Assembly (NCBI GenBank): GCA_039190895.1
Contig: JBCCXY010000007.1
Location: forward strand, 1-64,000
From: Ovoidimarina sp039190895
Lineage (GTDB): Bacteria > Pseudomonadota > Alphaproteobacteria > Rhodobacterales > Rhodobacteraceae
Direction of reading: 5' to 3'
DNA: 64,000 nucleotides
Shown here piece by piece: positions 48,176 to 58,300 of the stretch. A program made the position numbers and the translations under genes. How positions within the stretch are numbered: position 1 is the first letter of the stretch; every line of letters starts with the position of its first letter. The notes below the pieces were generated by a model. That model did no database searches. It was not told where the DNA came from and saw only the letters and a list, made by a program, of their open reading frames with translations.

Positions 48176-50566
48176 TCACTGCGCCGCTCCTTCCAGAAGC
48201 CAGCCGCCGAGGCCATCGCTTTCGATCCCGGCGCGGAGTGAGCGTTCGAGTTGTAAGGCTCGGGTGAGGTCGGCTTCGCCGTAGACGGTGGTGCTGGACA
48301 GCAGCTCTCCGGTCTGGACTTGGTGGATGCCGGCGAGTTCCGCCGCCAGCTTATCGACTTCGCGCGGGTTTAGGGCGGTGAACGCGAGGCGCAGGTGGGG
48401 GAGCAGTTCGAGGAACTCGTCCTCCGGGATGTCGCACAGGAACCGGTCGACGACGTCCAGCAGCCCGCCCGCGTGCCACAGCAACATGGGGCTCGTATGG
48501 AGGATGCCGCGCAGAAGGCCGATCCGCTCGGGCAGGTCGAGGCTGACGCCAGTCAGCCGCCCCTCCAGCGCCTCGGTCAGTTGCTCGGCCCCGCGCAGGC
48601 GGGCCTGGACGCAGATGGCGAGCATGGCGCCGAGGATCACCGGGTCGGTCGTCTCGTCGGTGACGCGGTCGAGCGCGTCCTGAAGAAGCTCTGGGTCCAG
48701 CCCGGCTTCCTCTGCGTCGCGGAGGATTTCTGTCATCACGCGCAGGGCGCCAAGGCGTTCGCTGACCTGCTCTTCCGTGGTGCGGGGGAGTTCGTCGCAA
48801 AGGTAGACCAGCCGTTCGTACGCCGCCGCGACCACGCTTTCGACGTCGAGGTCCTCCGGTGCCCGCATCGGCCCGGTGGAGCGCTGGGTGAACATCAGCC
48901 GTTGCAGCGCGTGGGTGACCGTGTCGAAAGTGCCGAAGTTCCGGATATCCCCCGCGAGGTCCGACAGGAACGGCGCAAGGGCGGGCCCAAGGCCCGCAAG
49001 CAGGCCGCGCGACAGGAGGCGCACAAGCTCCGGCAGGTCGCGGGCGTTGCCTTCGGCGACCATGTCCATGCGCATGCGGTGGAGGAGGTTCACGCCCGCC
49101 GTCGGGAGATCGTCGCCGAGGACGGCGCATTCGATCAGATGGCCTTCGACCTGCGGCGACCACGCATAGACCCATTCCTCAAACAGCAGATCGGTGCGCG
49201 AGTTGTTAAGGTAATCCGGGCCAATCTCACGCGAGGCAAAGGTCGATCCGATCAGCACCATGGCGTGGGCGAAGCGGGAGGCGTCAAAATGCGTGTCCTT
49301 GCGCCGGATATCCAGCTTGCGGCGCCGCTGCGCGCCGTCCGTGATGTCGAACCGCAGCTTGCCCGCCCGGCGGCGGACGTCTTCGACCAGCGGGGGCGAC
49401 CCGGCGGAGGGCGGCACGTCCCCCAGCAGGTCGCCGCAGAGGTAGTCCTGCAGGCGCTGGGTCCAGACGTCGTTCACGGTCGTCTCGCCCTTGATCAGCG
49501 CGGCCTTCACGCCGTCGATCAGGTCATGCCGCAGCGCCCCGGGGCGGCCGCGCATGCGGGCCAGCGCTTCGGCGACGCGGATCGCCTCCACCTGAGAGGG
49601 CAGGGCGATCACGTTGCCCTCGTCGCGCATTTTGTCCGAGAACCGGGAGAGCAGGCCAATCGCGATGTCGCGCCAGTCCGGTGAGTCGGTTTCGGCCCTC
49701 TCCCACAGGTGCTGGTAGTAGCCCGGCTGTGGCAAGCCCGCCGCATAGCCGTTCAGTGCGTCGAGCGCGCGGAAGCCGTAGCGGACGAGGTAGCAATCGG
49801 CCTTCTCCTTGGTCGTCTCGGGCTTCTGCTTTTGCGGGTCGACCAGCGGCGCGGCGTGGAAGCCGCCCACGACGACGACGACCGGGCCGCCGTCGTCGAG
49901 CGCCTTCAGGACGGCGTTCGCCATGTGGGCTTCGCGGTTGAGGTCGCCGCTTTCGGCGATGCTGGCCTCGGGCGTGGCGGCGCGGATGCCGAGGCAGTAG
50001 ACGCCGACCTCGCCGAAGAATTCGCGCCAGGTGCCGGTGGCGAGCTGGGTTTCGAAGAGGTGGTCCCAGAGTTCGAACCCGTCGCGGCAGCCCACTTGCT
50101 TCGACAGGGCGCGGACGTAGTCGTTGCTGTCGAAATGCTGCTCGTCGGTGAGCACGACCGGCTCGGTCTGTTCGGGCGGTGCGCCAAGCGCTTTGTCGGC
50201 GGCGGGGGCGTCGATGAACTCCAACGCGGCGCCAACCTTCTGGCCCTCTTTCAGGGCGACGTATTCCGGCGAGTGCGCGCAGAAGGGGTAGTACCCGGCG
50301 ACCCGGGGGCGGTCTCCCTTGGGGTCGACGAGGGCGACGAGGGCGACGGGCGGTTTGGTGGCCTTGTCTAGCAGCAGTGGGATCTGCGCGGCGAAGTCCT
50401 GCGGGGCCTCGATGAGGATGTGCTTGGGCTGGACCTCGGCAATGAGGCGCTGGAGGTGCCACGCGCAGGCGGGGGAGTGGTGCCGGATGGGCACCACGTA
50501 GAGGCCCCGGTCGGGCTGGAACAGGTCCGCCCGGAGGCGTTCGAAATTGGGGCCGTCGTCAGCCAC
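48176..50566 (-). CDS. DUF5682 family protein of the MoxR-VWA module
   Basis: The 796-residue protein starts with a DUF5682/EreA-TraB-like domain: LYVVPIRHHSPACAWHLQRLIAEVQPKHILIEAPQDF (paired His29-His30 and a later Glu), PVVVVVGGFHAAPL (second His), the metal-site pattern of the TIKI/EreA superfamily, which acts as a hydrolase. The C-terminal half is a long helical region (DVESVVAAAYERLVYLCDELPRTTEEQVSERLGALRVM). DUF5682 proteins are regular partners of MoxR, VWA and SWIM genes. It overlaps the MoxR gene by eight bases. Catalytic activity is predicted, not known. Confidence 0.82.
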   Translation of the reverse strand: MADDGPNFERLRADLFQPDRGLYVVPIRHHSPACAWHLQRLIAEVQPKHILIEAPQDFAAQIPLLLDKATKPPVALVALVDPKGDRPRVAGYYPFCAHSPEYVALKEGQKVGAALEFIDAPAADKALGAPPEQTEPVVLTDEQHFDSNDYVRALSKQVGCRDGFELWDHLFETQLATGTWREFFGEVGVYCLGIRAATPEASIAESGDLNREAHMANAVLKALDDGGPVVVVVGGFHAAPLVDPQKQKPETTKEKADCYLVRYGFRALDALNGYAAGLPQPGYYQHLWERAETDSPDWRDIAIGLLSRFSDKMRDEGNVIALPSQVEAIRVAEALARMRGRPGALRHDLIDGVKAALIKGETTVNDVWTQRLQDYLCGDLLGDVPPSAGSPPLVEDVRRRAGKLRFDITDGAQRRRKLDIRRKDTHFDASRFAHAMVLIGSTFASREIGPDYLNNSRTDLLFEEWVYAWSPQVEGHLIECAVLGDDLPTAGVNLLHRMRMDMVAEGNARDLPELVRLLSRGLLAGLGPALAPFLSDLAGDIRNFGTFDTVTHALQRLMFTQRSTGPMRAPEDLDVESVVAAAYERLVYLCDELPRTTEEQVSERLGALRVMTEILRDAEEAGLDPELLQDALDRVTDETTDPVILGAMLAICVQARLRGAEQLTEALEGRLTGVSLDLPERIGLLRGILHTSPMLLWHAGGLLDVVDRFLCDIPEDEFLELLPHLRLAFTALNPREVDKLAAELAGIHQVQTGELLSSTTVYGEADLTRALQLERSLRAGIESDGLGGWLLEGAAQ

Positions 50567-51650
50567 GCAGCGCGTCTTTGGCCGAGCTGTAGAACGCCGA
50601 CCACGCCTTCGACGTGCGCGAACGGGGTTTGGCGATCTGGTCGATATAGGCGCGCAGCTTGCGGGCGTCTTCAGGGTCGTCCTTGAACACCACGCCGCCC
50701 AGTTGCCGCGCGATGTGCCCTGCGGTCAGGTTCCCGTCGCCGAGATACGCGGCCTCCAGCACGGCGGCGTGGGTGACGTTCACGGCCTCGGCAGTGGACA
50801 TGACCGAGTTGGGGACGGCGACGCTTGCCCCGTCGGCGGTCTTGCCGGTGCGCAGGTCTCGGAAGACCGAGACGACGACGTCGAGCACGTCGGGCTTCAC
50901 GTCGGGCGACACGGGTGCGTCGGCCATGCGTTCGCTGACCTGCTTGCTGACGAGGGTCTTCTCGAAGTCCGCATCGGCAATTGGGTGGACCGTTTCGAAG
51001 TTGAACCGACGCTTCAGGGCGCTCGACATGTCATGCACGCCCCGGTCGCGGAGGTTGGCGGTGCCGATCAGGTTGAAGCCCGGCACGGCGCGGCTTTCGA
51101 CCTCCGCCCCGAGTTCGGGGATCGAGATCGTCTTTTCGGACATGAGAGAGATGATCGCGTCCTGCACCTCGGGCGCGCAGCGGGTGAGTTCTTCGATCCG
51201 GGCGATCTGGCCGCCGCGCATGGCGGTGAGGATGGGTGAGGGGATCAAGGCGCGCTCGCTTGGGCCTTCGGCGAGCAGCATGGCGTAGTTCCAGCCGTAG
51301 CGCAGGTGATCCTCCACGATCCCGGCGGAGCCCTGGACAACCAGCTTGGACGTGCCTCCGATGGCGGCGGAAAGGAGTTCCGACAGAAGCGACTTGGCAG
51401 TGCCGGGTTCGCCGACGAGCATCAGCCCCTGCTGCCCCATCAGCGAGACGATGCAGCGGTCGACCAGCGGGTCGTCACCGAAGAACTTCTGCGACACGTC
51501 CAGCGACGCATCGCCCAGAATGAACCGCCGCACCGCGCGGGGCGACAGGCGCCAACCCTTGGGCGTTGGGTCCGTATCGGCCGCCTTCAAGCGCTCCAAC
51601 TCGCCCGCATAGCGGATTTCGGCAGGGGCTTTTTGGGTTTCGTCTACCAT
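50559..51650 (-). CDS. MoxR-type AAA+ ATPase (YehL-like)
   Basis: The 363-residue ATPase has Walker A GEPGTAKS, then RYGWNYAMLLAEGPSERALIPSPILTAMRGGQIARIEELTRCAPEVQDAIISLMSEKTISIPELG (Walker B and MoxR insert), and the sensor NLIGTANLRDRGVHDMSSALKRRFNFETV. It would act as a chaperone with the VWA protein. ATG 51650 follows GGGAGAAGAAG and overlaps the upstream DUF4132 stop; ATG 51668 is an alternative. Confidence 0.9.
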   Translation of the reverse strand: MVDETQKAPAEIRYAGELERLKAADTDPTPKGWRLSPRAVRRFILGDASLDVSQKFFGDDPLVDRCIVSLMGQQGLMLVGEPGTAKSLLSELLSAAIGGTSKLVVQGSAGIVEDHLRYGWNYAMLLAEGPSERALIPSPILTAMRGGQIARIEELTRCAPEVQDAIISLMSEKTISIPELGAEVESRAVPGFNLIGTANLRDRGVHDMSSALKRRFNFETVHPIADADFEKTLVSKQVSERMADAPVSPDVKPDVLDVVVSVFRDLRTGKTADGASVAVPNSVMSTAEAVNVTHAAVLEAAYLGDGNLTAGHIARQLGGVVFKDDPEDARKLRAYIDQIAKPRSRTSKAWSAFYSSAKDALRG

Positions 51651-54600
51651 GCGCACTTCTTCTCCCATTCCGGGTCATGCGCGCCCTTTTCGGCCATCGC
51701 ATGAAAGTCGTTCCAGCATTCCGACAGCAGCACTTCGGGCACATCCCCCAGCTTGATCGGTTGGTGCATCCGCACGCCCGCCTTCACAAAGCCAAGCGAA
51801 ATCAGCGCACACGGCTGGTTTTCTTCGGGCAGAATGTTGCCCGTGAAATCCACCACTGCGGTTACCCCGGCGCTTGTGAAGGGCTTGCGGTACTCGTGGA
51901 ACCAGCCGCCGTCTTCGGCGGGCCCACGCTCCCACCCCAGTTTGGTGGTGAGGCCGCGGAGCTGGAAGGTCTCCATCACCCAGCCCTTGCGATCTTCGAT
52001 CTTGGTTGCGTCCCGCTCTTCCTCATCAAGCCGCATCAGAGAGCGCCCGAACTGGATAAACAGCGGCTTGACCTCATAGTCCTTCAGATGCTGCGCCCAG
52101 GCTTCGGTTGTGGCCTCGTCCAGCATCGCGCCATGGGCCACGCGGATCGCGTCGAACTGCTCCAGATCGACCTCCGTGTCTTCGGCATCCGTGAACTCAC
52201 CCTCCGCCGTCGGGCGGAAGGTGCCAAGGGGCTGGCCCTCCGCGTCGACGCCTTGCCACACGATCCGCTCGATCATCCGACGCATCACGGGGTGGCCGTG
52301 GAAGTCGCGCATCCAGGCTTCCAGCGACCAGCTTCGCGCGGCGCAAAGCGCTTCGTACAGGCGCCCCGACTGCATGGACACGACCTGCTTGAGTTCCTTC
52401 TTCGACGCGGTGAGCTGCTTTTTCGAGGTTTTCGTCGCGTCGTCGTCCCCGGCGGGCAACCCCTTGATAACCTTGCCATCCGGGTTCTGCAGAACGAAGG
52501 TCAGGTCTTCGCTTAGCGTCGCCCGATATGGCTTTTCGTCCGGGCCACAGGGCAGGTCGAGATGGCCCTCATCGTCGAGCCCGGCAGACGGGATCACCCG
52601 GTCGCCCAGCTCGTCCATCGACCAGCCCATGCGGTCGGCGACGGTCTGCACCAGCTCTCCCGCGTAGGCCTGAACGCCCTTCTGCTTCAGCCGCGTTGCC
52701 GCCGCGATGACGACTTGCAGCGAGACCGGATCACCCTTGTTCGCCAGCACATCCAGCAGCGATGACGCTTGAGACGTGCGCGAGCCGTGGTTCCTGAGGT
52801 ACCCCCGCACGCGATCCGCAGCAATGGTCGCGGGAGCGCGGGACGCGAAGGCTAAAATGCCCTTCGCCGCCGCGCCGGAGTTCACGTAGTTCGACTTGAT
52901 CTCGCGCCGCAGGTCGGCCTTGCACTGCTCAAGCGTGTATTCGGGGTAATAGCGCTTGTACATGGCGTAGCGTTGCTGGGCGTTCGCCTCTGCATACGCG
53001 TTTGCCTCTTCGTCCGAAGCCGTGGTGGTGTCGTAGTTGACCCAACTGTCCAGCACCCATTGCGACAACGTTTCGGCGCTGTCGGGGGCGAGTTGGTCGA
53101 GGAAGATCTCGAACAGTGCGTTGCCGCCGGGTTGCTTTAGCTTGAAGCCGAGGAACATCCACCAGCGTGGCACGTCCGGGGGTACCGCCTTCCCGGCGCG
53201 GAACTTCAGCTTCGGCAGCGTGTCCAGGTTGATCCAGTCAAGCTTCGACAGGTTCGCCTTCTTCAGCCCCGCCTCCGCCTCGCGGATCAGCGCTGTCGGA
53301 CCGACATAGTCGTCGAGCGGCACGCCAAGCTCTTTCATCGCCGTCAGGATGGCGGCCTTGGCGAGCTCGCTTTTCTCTTTTTTCAGGCGCTTCTTCAGCG
53401 CTGGAATGGCATCCGATTGGCCGCGTTGGCCGATCCACTCTGCCGCGCCCGCGCGGATTGCCTGACGGCTGTCATCGAGCAGCGCGATCAGGCGCCCATC
53501 CACCTCGGGCACATCGGCAAGCAGCTTGCGCGCCTCGGCCTTGCCGAACTTCCGCTCCCCCGTTGCGACATCCAGGAGGGGGCCAAAGAAGCGCATCGGC
53601 ACTTTCGGCATTTTGCCGAGGCATTTGATCGCCCTCGGCTTGTCCAGCACAACATCCTGTTCGGCATCGCCTTGCCCGAAGCCGCAGCCCAAAACATCAA
53701 GGTTTTCAGCCAGATACGGCCACAGCGCCTCGGGTGCGATATCGTCGACCTCGCTGCCCAGATACGACTCGTCGGGGATCAGGCAGCGCAGCACATCTCC
53801 CCGCTTTGCCTTGCGCGTCTGACGGTTGCGCCAACCACCGATGGTCAGGTGCGCCCCCATCTCTTCCCAAAGGGCGTCGATCGCGCGCAGGTCAGACTCG
53901 GGCTTCCCGACATAGGATCGGAGCAAGTCGGCAAACGGGCCATGGTTATAGCCGCTCAGCCAGTGTTCGATTGAATACAGGCTGTTGAACGCCAGCGAGA
54001 TCGCCTGCTTCTCGGACATTTTGCTGAGGTGCCGTTGCGCCACCTGATGCCCAAACGTCGTGAGGAAATAGATCGCGCCCCGGCCCTTATCGTCTGACAG
54101 CGCTTTGCCTTCGATCAACTTGCAGGCCAGTTTCACAAAGCTCGGCGACAGGTGCGGCTGCTTGTAGAAGAACTTTCGGTCCTTGTTGGCGGCGTTCCGT
54201 TCGTCGATGCGCTTGTTTTCCTTCTTCAGGACGCCTTCAAGCTCTGCGATGTCATCGGGGCCGAGGGTGACCAACTCACCCGTTTTCAGCGGGCGCAGCG
54301 GCGGGATTTCGACCCGTGTGCCGTCGATGGCGGTATACCCGGTCGCGTCGTCTGGTGCCCCGCCTGATGCCCCGGCAGCCGCCGTCGCAACAGACAGCGC
54401 ATTCTCGATGGCGCTGACGATGCGGGCGGTTTTTTCGGTTTTGGCATGGGCCTCCAACGCCTCACGCGCGGTGGGCGAGCCGATCTTGACCAGCACGTCC
54501 ACCATCCCGGCGCGGACGCCGACCTTGCCGGTTGCCAGAAGGTCCACCGCCTTTGGCTCAATCACTTCGGGCGTTGCGAGGCCAAGCGCCTTCACAGCGG

Positions 54601-55366
54601 CTTCCCGAACGGCCTTTGAGCTGTCGCCTGCCAATTCGAGCAGGAATTCCAGAAACGGCCCCTTGTCGGCAAGCTCGTAAAGCGCGAGTTCGTTGATGAA
54701 GGCTTCACGGCCACCGGCGGTACAGCGCCGGACCCCGGCTATGGCTGCGTCTGGATGCGCTTCGATCAAAGGGGCGATATCGCAGAGCTGACGCAGATAT
54801 TCGCCTTTGATCGGCTCGTAGTAGCTTTGGCTGATCCAGTACAGCACCTCGAACACGTCTTCGAGCGTTCCGCCGCAGGCCTTTGCCACATCCGCGAACC
54901 GGTCGGGCGTCAGCCCCTTTGGAGCCTCTTTCCGGGGTTCCGGAGGCCAGACGTGCCGTGAGGCCATCGAGGCGGTGAACGCCTCGGAAAAGAAGACCCG
55001 CAGGGCTGTTGGGGCCTTGTCCGATCCCACCACGCGGTCGGGCAGCGGATTGGCTGTCGCGGCCAGGACCTCGGCATAGCGGACCAGCATCGGGATGTCG
55101 TACGGATCAAGGTCGAGGAACAGCGGCGCGCGCTTCTTGTGCTGACCCTGACCCGTCTGCGCATAGTAATGACCCGGCGTGCATAGCAAGAGCGGATCGC
55201 CAGAGGCGTGGACGCCCAACGTCGATAGCACCGTTGCGGGCTCTCCACTCAGGACGTAATCGACGGCCTTGTTGCCGAGTTCTGACTGGACGTTGTTCAG
55301 GCGGATAAGGTCTGCATTGATGATCTTGCCCGTTGAGCTTGAGAGGAGCCTTTTGAAGAAACTCAT
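51644..55366 (-). CDS. DUF4132 large protein, second paralogue (YehI/MolR-like)
   Basis: The 1240-residue protein has an N-terminal part with HEAT-like helices (ELAGDSSKAVREAAVKALGLATPEVIEPKAVDLLATGKVGVRAGMVDVLVKIGSPTAREALEAHA), a middle region with a further repeat block (AIRAGAAEWIGQRGQSDAIPALKKRLKKEKSELAKAAILTAMKELGVPLDDY), and a C-terminal DUF4132 domain (SWSLEAWMRDFHGHPVMRRMIERIVWQGVDAEG ... WERGPAEDGGWFHEYRKPF). The start at 55366 is two bases past the first paralogue's stop; a longer frame into that gene is ignored. E. coli yehI and molR encode such proteins next to a MoxR-VWA-SWIM set. Function is unknown. Confidence 0.87.
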   Translation of the reverse strand: MSFFKRLLSSSTGKIINADLIRLNNVQSELGNKAVDYVLSGEPATVLSTLGVHASGDPLLLCTPGHYYAQTGQGQHKKRAPLFLDLDPYDIPMLVRYAEVLAATANPLPDRVVGSDKAPTALRVFFSEAFTASMASRHVWPPEPRKEAPKGLTPDRFADVAKACGGTLEDVFEVLYWISQSYYEPIKGEYLRQLCDIAPLIEAHPDAAIAGVRRCTAGGREAFINELALYELADKGPFLEFLLELAGDSSKAVREAAVKALGLATPEVIEPKAVDLLATGKVGVRAGMVDVLVKIGSPTAREALEAHAKTEKTARIVSAIENALSVATAAAGASGGAPDDATGYTAIDGTRVEIPPLRPLKTGELVTLGPDDIAELEGVLKKENKRIDERNAANKDRKFFYKQPHLSPSFVKLACKLIEGKALSDDKGRGAIYFLTTFGHQVAQRHLSKMSEKQAISLAFNSLYSIEHWLSGYNHGPFADLLRSYVGKPESDLRAIDALWEEMGAHLTIGGWRNRQTRKAKRGDVLRCLIPDESYLGSEVDDIAPEALWPYLAENLDVLGCGFGQGDAEQDVVLDKPRAIKCLGKMPKVPMRFFGPLLDVATGERKFGKAEARKLLADVPEVDGRLIALLDDSRQAIRAGAAEWIGQRGQSDAIPALKKRLKKEKSELAKAAILTAMKELGVPLDDYVGPTALIREAEAGLKKANLSKLDWINLDTLPKLKFRAGKAVPPDVPRWWMFLGFKLKQPGGNALFEIFLDQLAPDSAETLSQWVLDSWVNYDTTTASDEEANAYAEANAQQRYAMYKRYYPEYTLEQCKADLRREIKSNYVNSGAAAKGILAFASRAPATIAADRVRGYLRNHGSRTSQASSLLDVLANKGDPVSLQVVIAAATRLKQKGVQAYAGELVQTVADRMGWSMDELGDRVIPSAGLDDEGHLDLPCGPDEKPYRATLSEDLTFVLQNPDGKVIKGLPAGDDDATKTSKKQLTASKKELKQVVSMQSGRLYEALCAARSWSLEAWMRDFHGHPVMRRMIERIVWQGVDAEGQPLGTFRPTAEGEFTDAEDTEVDLEQFDAIRVAHGAMLDEATTEAWAQHLKDYEVKPLFIQFGRSLMRLDEEERDATKIEDRKGWVMETFQLRGLTTKLGWERGPAEDGGWFHEYRKPFTSAGVTAVVDFTGNILPEENQPCALISLGFVKAGVRMHQPIKLGDVPEVLLSECWNDFHAMAEKGAHDPEWEKKCAW

Positions 55367-55367
55367 G

Positions 55368-58300
55368 TCAGTAAAGCCCTTTCTTCTTCCAGTCCGGATC
55401 AAACTCTCCGACCTTGGCGATTTCGTGAAGGTCGTTCCAGACTTCTGACAGCAGAAGCGGCGGGACCTGCTTGAGTACGACCGGCTGTGCCGACCACGCA
55501 TTGCTCTCCGTCTTGGTGAACTGCATAAAGTCGATGGCGGCTGCGAAATCCTCGGCCCCCATGTAGCTGCCGGTGAAGTGCAGGTCGGCGTTGAGGCCCG
55601 CGCCCCGGAACTCTTTCCGGTAGGCGTCGTACCCGCCGCCATCGCCGATGGGCCCCCGCTCGTACCCGCATTTCTTCGCGGCCCCGCGCAGCTTGAAGTT
55701 GGTTGTGAGCCAGCCCTGACGATCCTCAAGCTTGGTCGAGCTCGCCATCTCTTCAGTGAGCGTCCGCACCGGGCGAGACACCTGCGGGAACAGCGGGTCG
55801 ACCTCGAAATCCTTGAGATGCTGCAGCCACGCGTCCCGTGTTTCCTCGGCGATATTGGCTGTATGGGCCATGTCGATCTTCGCAACGTCCGACAGGTCGA
55901 CGTCATCGCCGTCCGCGTCCATCACGTCGCCTTCCGCTGTCATCCGAAAGGTCTTGAGCGGGGCGCTGTCGGCATCGAGACCCCGCCAGATCAGCCGCTC
56001 GACAAGGCGACGCATGATCGGGTGCGTGGCGAGGTCATCCTGCCAGGCTTCCGCCTCCCAATCGCGTGGGGTCAGCATCGCCTCATACAGCCGCGCCTGC
56101 TGCTGTTCGGCCGCCGCCTTCACGGTTTTCTTGGCGGCGCTCAGCAGGGCCTTCGACTCTTTAGTGTTCTCGTCCTTGCCCGCCGGGATCGACTTCACCT
56201 CTTTCCCCGCCGGGTTGAACAGCCGCACCGTCAGGTCGCTGTCCAGCCGGGCGACATAGGCCTTTTCCTCCTCGCCCACGGGAAGGGGCAGCGTGCCATC
56301 CTCCTCAAACCCGCCGGAGGGGATTGAGCGGTCGGCCAACTCCTCTTCCGTCCACCCGCGCGCTTCGGCAAGCTCGCCCACGAGGGTCGAGGCCAGCTCT
56401 CGCACGGTGCGCTGGCGGAAGCGGGTCGCTGTGGCGACCAGCACCTGAATGGCATCGCGCGTGCCCATGGCGTACAGCACCTCCACCAGCGACTTCGCCT
56501 GCGCCACGCGCTTGCCGTGCTTCTTCAGGTGCGCTGCGATGCGGGGCCCCGCCTGCGTCGGTGTTGCGCCGTGGGTCAGGGCAAGGATGCCTTTGCTGTC
56601 GGCGCCAGAGTTGATGTACTCCTTCGACATCCCCATCATCAGCGACTGCACAATCTCGTCCTCGGTGCGGTTCCGCGCCATCCAATGGTTCGGCATGCTC
56701 ATGATCTTGCGCGCCTGCTCGACCGCCCTCCGACGCACGTCGTCGTTCGACGGCTTGGCGACGTCATACGACATCCACGCGTCCAGCACCCAATCGGCAA
56801 ATGCCTGTGCGCTGTCCGGGGTCAACTGTTTGAAGTAGAGGCCGAACAACGGCGTACCGAGCGGCGATTTCAGCTTGAGCGCCAGCCGCAACCAGGCATC
56901 GGCAAGCACCGGGTCCGCCGTGCTGCCATCGGCCCAGTGCAGCGCCGGGGCCGAGCTGAGCTCAAGCCACTTGATCTTCTCGTTAGGCAGTTTGTCGACC
57001 AGCGTGCGAGCTTCTTTGAGCAAAGGCTCCTTCCCGAGATACGGGCTGGTGTCGCCACCCAACGCGGCAAGCCCCGAGATCATGTCGGCTTTCGCCATCT
57101 CGGATTTCTCGGTCTTCAGGCGCTTGGCAATCGCCGTTGCGGCCTTGGCAGAGCCTCGATCCGCCAGGAATCGCGCCGCATTCGCACGAACCGCCTGGCG
57201 CTTGTCCTTCAGGAGTGTGACCAACTCGTCGTCGATGCCCTCGACATCTCGCAAAAGCTCTTGCGCCGGGCCGTGGAGCTTGGGGCGCGCGTCGATCGCG
57301 CAGAACAGCACCGCCGGTCGCAGGGCTTCGGGCAGTGTTGGAAAGTCGGCGGCTACCCTCAGGGCGCGCAGGTTGACATGGATGTCGGTGTTGCGCGGTG
57401 GCAGAGCCTCGATCACGCTTTGCAGATGCGGGGTCGCAATCTCCCACACGCCGGGGAAGGACCGTGCGTATCGCCGGTCAGCGGACGTCCCCAAAAGCGC
57501 TTCGAGATAAATCAGGGTGTTCGGGCGCGGATCGGGCTCGTGATCGTCGGGCGTTTGCCGCGACTTGTCTTGATCTTCAACGGCGTCGAACACCTGTTTG
57601 AGGCTCAACCTGCCGTCCGTGATCGCGCTTTGAATATGGGCGCCAATCCCCCTCGTTTGCCGACCAATCAGGACGGGCAGTCCCTTCCTGTGGGAAACTG
57701 TCAGATCGATAAGCCGCCGCATGGGCACCTGGTCCAGCACCGATTCAATCACGGCATAGGCATTTTGCTGGTGGCGGTATGTGAAGCTCGGAAGTTGCGG
57801 GCGCGCGTCCGGCGTGACTTGGGTGTTGAGCGCATCGAACCACGTCTTTGCGATGTACTTCGTCTCGGGCGGCTTCGGTTTGTCACCCCGATTGGGGTTC
57901 GTGCTTTTCCTCCAGTAGACCAGCCGGGATTCGTACCCAAGCTGTTGCTCTTCATCGATGACTTTCTCGATCTCTTGCAACTGCTTGAAGAAGGCCTCGT
58001 CCAGCGGGCTGCCGCCGTCATCGACCAGCAACTCGTGGGACGGCAGCGTCACATGTGCGCCGGTCACGTCGATGTAGCCGTTTTCGACTTCGTCCAACTC
58101 AGCCGTAATCGCCGAGGTGTTCAGAACGGCGTCCAACGCCGTCAGCACCGCCTGCGACTTTTCCTTCTCTCGGCGCGCTTTCAGCGCCTCAAGGGCTGTC
58201 GGCGTGCCATAGGCGCCCAGCAGTTGGACCGCCATGGTCCGGCTGTTCGCCTTGCCCGCCTGCAACAGTTCTACGGCCTTGGCCTCAACCATCTGCGGAT

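Noticed and set aside
55367..55906. Extension of the second DUF4132 protein by 180 codons upstream.
   Set aside because: It runs inside the 3' end of the first DUF4132 gene in another frame, is Arg/Ser-rich without structure, and the MSFFKRLL start at 55366 fits the spacing to the preceding stop.
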